Assembly (NCBI GenBank): GCA_003990745.1
Contig: RBNI01001183.1
Location: 1 to 23,830 of the forward strand
DNA: 23,830 bases
Reading direction: 5' to 3'
Source of the DNA: Jimgerdemannia flammicorona
Lineage: Eukaryota > Mucoromycota > Endogonomycetes > Endogonales > Endogonaceae
The notes beneath the pieces were generated by a model that was not told where the DNA came from, did not search any database, and was given only the letters and a program-made list of their open reading frames with translations. Numbering within the stretch: the first letter of the stretch is position 1; the number at the start of each line of letters is the position of its first letter. Positions 19,321 to 23,830 of this stretch are shown here, piece after piece. The translations under genes were made by a program, and so were the position numbers.

Positions 19321-21611
19321 ATGCCGATGCCGTCCGAACTTTCCCAACCCAACGAACCCATCTCGGCAGCATCCACCTCCGCAACTTCCCGCCGCACTAC
19401 CACCACCAGGCAACCTGCCCTCGACGAACAGGACAGCACCGACGACTCCTCGGCCAGCACCGGTACTACAACCCGCACCCGCCGTCCGCACCACAGGAAG
19501 TCCGACCGCCTCTCCACACCAGACCCGGAAAATCCGCCCTCGCCTTCCAATTCCGCTGCCGCGAGGCGACGCAGCCCACGACTTAGCCGCGGAACTGCGA
19601 GGGGCGACGCTATGCTCGACGGGGAGACGAGTGAAATCGTTTTGCGCGACTTGCGCAAGAATAAGGAGTTTGTTGACGAGGAAGACGGAGAAGAAATGGC
19701 AGTCGGGATGAGCATAAGGAGAAAGGCAGGGGATTTTGGTGGGAGGGAGGAGGGAGATTACGCCGAGGGAGTTAACGGCACCGTTGAGGCCTCGTCGGGG
19801 GGACACACGGCTGCATCGGCCCTCTCGAGAAAGGATATCGGAAACATCACCCTGCTAGTCGTCTTGTGTAAGTACACAATACCCCGTCGGGTTGGTTCGG
19901 CTCACTTTGCAATGGAGCACACCTCATTCAATATCCTCCCCTCTTCCCAGATCTCCTCCAAGGCATCCCCGTGGGCTTGAGCTTCGGCTCGATCCCCTTC
20001 CTCCTTAAGGCGCGGCTCTCCTACTCTCAGATCGCCGTCTTCTCCCTCTCCTCCTGGCCCTACTCTCTCAAACTTCTCTGGTCGCCTGTCGTCGACTCCA
20101 TTTACTGGCCCTCATTCGGCCGGCGGAAGAGCTGGATCGTGCCAATACAAATCCTCACGGGAGTGTTGTTCCTGTGGTTGGGAGCCCATATCGATGGCTG
20201 GTTGGCGGAGGTGGGTTGAATGGAACTGGGGCGGGAGGCAGGGTTGGAGAGAAATAGAGAGGGCGGGGAAAGTACGGATGTTGTACTTTCAGATCTTTGT
20301 GGGAAAACGGGGTTTGACACGGTTTACGGGACTTAATGATGAGAGTATCAAATAATATGTTTTCAGCGAAAGCGACCAGCACCGTAGAAACGAAAAAAAG
20401 TACCCGACCTCACCGATATCCTCTCTCCGCATACCCTCCTCCCAAACAGGACCACGTCAACGTCCACGCCCTGACTCTCATCTTTTTCTCCACCATTTTC
20501 TTCTGCGCGACCCAAGACATCGCAGTCGATGGCTGGGCCCTCACCCTACTCTCCAAATCCTCTCTTTCGTACGCCTCCACCGCCCAGACTGTTGGCCTCA
20601 ACACGGGATACTTTCTATCCTTCACCGTCTTTCTCGCGCTCAACTCGGCAGAGTTCTCAAACAAGTATCTTAGGGCCTCTCAAGCATCTGAGGAATTGGG
20701 AGTGTTGCGGTTGGGAAGCTATCTGATGTTTTGGGCGGTTATGTATTTTGTTATCACGGCATGGTTAGTCGTGATAAAGAAGGAGGTGAGGAATCCTTTT
20801 GTAATATACATTTTTCGAGGCAAAGAGGAGGGGGAGGATTTATATATGAAGTGATTACGTCTACGCTCTACGTGCAAATTGTGTGACGTAATTCCTGTAT
20901 TAACGGAGGTGATAGTTAGTGCCAAAAAATAGCTCCATACGAAGAGTTCTCTTTCCGCGCGGCGGATTGGTTACAGTAGCATGTTTTATTGTCGAATTTG
21001 TGACTCACGAACCACCTGTCTTTCCTTATCATCTTCCTAACCTCCCGGTATTAGGAACCCACTACCAGCGATGAGGATCTTGGCATCAAAGGAGTGTACA
21101 CTACAATCTGGAAGATTTGCAAACTACCGCGTACGTCCCATCTTTTCCTTCCCTTTTTTTTTTTGCTTTTGTCGGTGCTATTAATTATAATAATCCCACC
21201 CATCTCCACTCCAATTCTGGCAGATATGAAATCTTTCATTCTCGTCCTTCTGACCTCCAAGATCGGTTTCATTGCTAACGAGGCCGTCACGGGACTCAAG
21301 TTGCTCGAAAAGGGATTCTCAAAGGAAGACCTCGCGCTCGCCGTCCTCATCGATTTTCCGTTCCAGATCTTGTTTGGATATTATGCCGCCAAATGGAGTA
21401 GCGGGGTTAGGCCGTTGAAACCGGTGAGTGTGTGGTGGAGTGAATAGGGAGAAAAAGGCGGATATGGAGGACTGGACTGAATGATGAAAGGGAGAGATTA
21501 TTTGAATTGATAAGTAGGGAATTGGGTTGGTGTTGGCGTCGTGGTAGCGCGCTGATGACAGAAACCTTCTTTCGTACGTTAATATATTCTTCCCTTCACC
21601 CTCCCCTCACC

Positions 21612-21642
<31 letters not shown>

Positions 21643-22715
21643 GGCTTTACGCCTTCTATGGCCGTCTCCTCTTCGCCGCCCTAGGCATGGCCGTTGTGCG
21701 CTTCTATCCAAGCGACGGCCACGTTACTGCCTTCTACTTCTGGGTTATTATCGCCTCCACTGTCCTCTCCAGTTTCATGTCCACCGTCCAATTTGTCTCC
21801 ATATCGGCGTTCATGACCACCATCGCGGATCCAGTTATAGGGGGGACATATATGACGGTGGGTTGGATGAGACAGCGGTGTGTGTGGGATAAGTAAGAGA
21901 GGAGGAGAGAAAGAAAGTATTGCGGAAAAGGTGGGATGTATCGCCTTGGAATTGACAAGCGTAACGATAGATGAGTGGGCGAACAGGAGGATGAGTATTT
22001 TACTGATACACTAACTGCTTACTGATTGAGAGGTTCATTTGTATCATCTTCCGTGCTCCACCCCGTGAACGCAGCTCCTCAATACCTTCAGTAATTTTGG
22101 CGGTACCTGGCCAAAATTCTTTGTTCTTGAGGCCGTTGACTACTTCACCGTTGCCACATGCGACGTACCGGAAACGAATGGCTCGGGTTTGTATTATTTC
22201 TTCCCGTTTGATTGTCGCAAAAAAAAATAAAAAATAAAAATAATAATAATAATAATAATACAGTTAACAAAATACCCTTCGCCCTCTCTTCCGGTTTTCG
22301 ATCGATACTGACCCATCTACCCCCGCCTAGCCCTCTCATGCGTCTCCGAGGCTGGCAAGACACATTGCCACGACTTGGGTGGCACGTGCATCACCGAGCA
22401 GGATGGTTACTATTACGCGAGCACCATATGCGTTGCCATTGGGTTGGCGATAATGCTGGCGTACGTCAGACCAACGGTGCATTATTTGGAAGGTTAGTGT
22501 TGTCATCCATTAATCTCTTTCTTTCTTTTATTTTTATTGGGGGAGGAAGGACTTCGTACTGGGGATTTGCCGAAAGGCATTGTTCTCGGCTTTCAGTCTC
22601 TGGCAGCGTTAGTTTGGTTCCAATTCGATTCCGATGTTCGGATAATACCATATTGATTTGCACCCTTCTTCCCACAGGCCTACCTAAGAATATGTGGAGG
22701 CTGAATCGGAAGTAG
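19321..22715 (+). CDS. SLC33A1: Acetyl-CoA transporter, SLC33A1/AT-1 family
   Basis: Nine exons (19321-19867, 19951-20210, 20450-20785, 21055-21130, 21224-21423, 21642-21857, 22075-22186, 22331-22492, 22678-22715) give 648 aa with every junction in phase. About 180 residues of Ser/Thr/Arg-rich cytosolic head precede 11-12 membrane segments. Family hallmarks are YLLQGIPVGLSFGSIPFLLK, ATQDIAVDGWALTLLS, LTSKIGFIANEAVTGLKLL and DPVIGGTYMTLLNTFSNFGG; the last is rebuilt by an intron. The protein brings acetyl-CoA into the ER/Golgi lumen for acetylation in animals; fungal members (yeast YBR220C) are little studied. The ATG at 19321 is followed by a second at 19327. Intron 2 (239 nt) uses the acceptor at 20449. 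The acceptor of exon 6 lies directly after 29 consecutive A, which is odd. Confidence 0.92.
21612..21641. repeat. Poly(A)29 at a splice acceptor
   Basis: A run of 29 A ends in G and is followed directly by TGGCTTTACGCC, the start of exon 6 of the transporter gene. The final AG of the run is the only acceptor that keeps the frame. There is no pyrimidine tract between it and the upstream CCCTCAC. Confidence 0.8.
22219..22260. repeat. (TAA)n microsatellite in a transporter intron
   Basis: A-rich sequence grades into about seven AAT/TAA triplets inside the intron between exons 7 and 8 of the transporter. The donor is GTTTGT at 22187 and the acceptor CCTAG ends at 22330. Confidence 0.75.
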
Positions 22716-23793
22716 GCGTAGAGGAGCTTGGATTGGAAAATCTGTTTAGATTTCTTTCATTACTTTATTACTCCATTGTAATTTAGATCATGTTTGGAAA
22801 TATATCGTGCGAAATTTTCTGAGTAAGAAATTCATTACTAAATAACTCTCATCTGTGGCGATTGTATGTAAGTTGTACATCAGCATCTGACCCGAATGGC
22901 TTCGCTTAACTACGCGTTTAACAGCTCGTTGGTGTGGTTGTCGGGCGGTAAATCCACTTGCTGTGCATAGGACACTGGGTTAGAATGTAGATGTATCTGT
23001 TTATTGGGCGTTTGCTTGTTGAGGACATAGTGCCATATGGGCCGAGCTTATGACTCGGTGGACGACTTCTCCCGCAAACGAACACATGTCGCACATATTC
23101 AAGGCCAGACCCTAGCCTCGTAATTATTTCTGCTAGCAGCCGATTTCGTTGGGTTCAAATGGTCACAGCTAAACACGCTGCAGAGCGTTGTGGCATCATT
23201 TCGAGAGCATTTACGGAGAAATGACTGTACAGGCGAATAAAAAGAAGTAAACCGCGCGCGACTTGGGTGATCCCAGTCTAGCTTTCAAGGGCAGATGGAG
23301 ATTGGTGACCGCCATGCATTTTGTTGAATTATGATCATAATCCTTCCTTTGAAAATATGATTTTCATCTTCGTGTATGGCGAAAACAAAAATAAGGTCTG
23401 CTCCATCATGCGACGTCCAAAATGAAACCAAGTGCTTCAATCCATCGACCCTCCAGTGTTCACGTAACAAGGATAGACATTCTTTGATAGGAGAAGTCAT
23501 TATTATTATTTTTTGGCAGGGGGAGGGGGCAGCAAAAAATACAAACACCATGAGGAAAGAAAGCACATCAGTTCCCAAACCATTGTCACGCGCAACAAAT
23601 ACAAGCTAAGCATCACAAAAACTGTTATACAAGACAGAGAAATCAGAAGTACAAACTGCAACCGAGAAGTAAAACCTGCAACCAAGAGAAAGTTGTAATC
23701 AAGAAGTGAAACCTGTGCAAAGCAGACAATTATGTGCAAATATACAAATCAACAAACCGAGGAATTGGAATAATCCACGAAAGTTGTAAAAAG

Positions 23794-23827
<34 letters not shown>

Positions 23828-23830
23828 AAA
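22716..23830. other. Gene-free right end with degenerate repeat and terminal poly(A)
   Basis: I find no supported gene. One minus-strand frame from an ATG at 23500 to 23285 (72 codons) has mixed composition and no motif. A loose repeat (AGAAGTNNAAACCTG(C/T)) appears at about 23646, 23665 and 23703. The window ends with a long, G-interrupted A tract from about 23792, mirroring the poly(A) at positions 1-14. Confidence 0.4.

Noticed and set aside
19233..19806. Several overlapping frames on both strands over the transporter head
   Set aside because: GC-rich low-complexity coding sequence leaves other frames open; only the frame from 19321 splices into the membrane domain.
23140..23200. tRNA-like GGGTTCAAAT (T-loop resemblance)
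   Set aside because: No matching acceptor stem, D-arm or anticodon arm at the right spacing on either strand.
23285..23500. Minus-strand frame of 72 codons from an ATG
   Set aside because: No motif, no splice partner and no promoter or neighbour support; expected by chance in AT-rich DNA.
1..23830. CRISPR arrays, rRNA, insertion sequences or transposon termini
   Set aside because: No spaced direct repeats, rRNA core sequence, transposase motif or terminal inverted repeat was seen.

Overview
The window looks like a compact, intron-rich fungal nuclear contig. Nearly every gene is broken by short introns with GTNNGT-type donors and AG acceptors, and intergenic gaps are mostly 100-600 bp. The readable proteins include fungal hallmarks: riboflavin synthase, an Oac1-type carrier, Caf16, a Pib1/ZNRF-type RING, and a Gfd2-type nuclease domain. 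A full LRRC40 relative and the dense introns suggest a filamentous or early-diverging fungus rather than a budding yeast. I cannot fix the phylum from the sequence. Both ends of the window are poly(A) runs, so it may be a whole contig that stops at homopolymers. All exon models were assembled by hand from splice signals, reading phase and family similarity.

Left part (1-6512). A partial minus-strand gene of unknown family runs off the left edge (1 to about 1125). Across a promoter with a cluster of TGACGTCA-type sites lies a large plus-strand gene (1513-5119, 8 exons, 962 aa). It encodes ankyrin repeats, a dysferlin/peroxin (DysF) domain, a FYVE finger and a Pib1/ZNRF-type RING, and is the most striking protein here. 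After a gene-poor stretch comes a second minus-strand fragment (5871-6512). It may be a distant relative of the first gene and is frame-disrupted inside a 66-bp tandem repeat.

Middle (6537-14462). CAF16 (ABC-type ATPase, plus strand) starts only 24 bp from that fragment. Three minus-strand genes follow: mitochondrial ribosomal protein uS15m, mitochondrial malate dehydrogenase (promoter with CCAAT and TGACGTCA), and an LRRC40-like leucine-rich-repeat protein.

Right part (14610-22715). Riboflavin synthase is divergent from LRRC40. A small minus-strand OB-fold candidate (possibly Ten1-like) sits between it and the mitochondrial oxaloacetate carrier gene. A Gfd2/YDR514C-like DEDDh nuclease-domain gene follows, then a nine-exon acetyl-CoA transporter (SLC33A1/AT-1 type). 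In the transporter gene, one acceptor AG follows directly on a run of 29 A. The last 1.1 kb holds no gene I can support.

Functionally the set is mostly housekeeping: mitochondrial metabolism (MDH, OAC1, uS15m), flavin synthesis and acetyl-CoA transport. The accessory-looking material is at the left end, in the two minus-strand fragments of unknown family and the multi-domain ubiquitin-ligase candidate between them.
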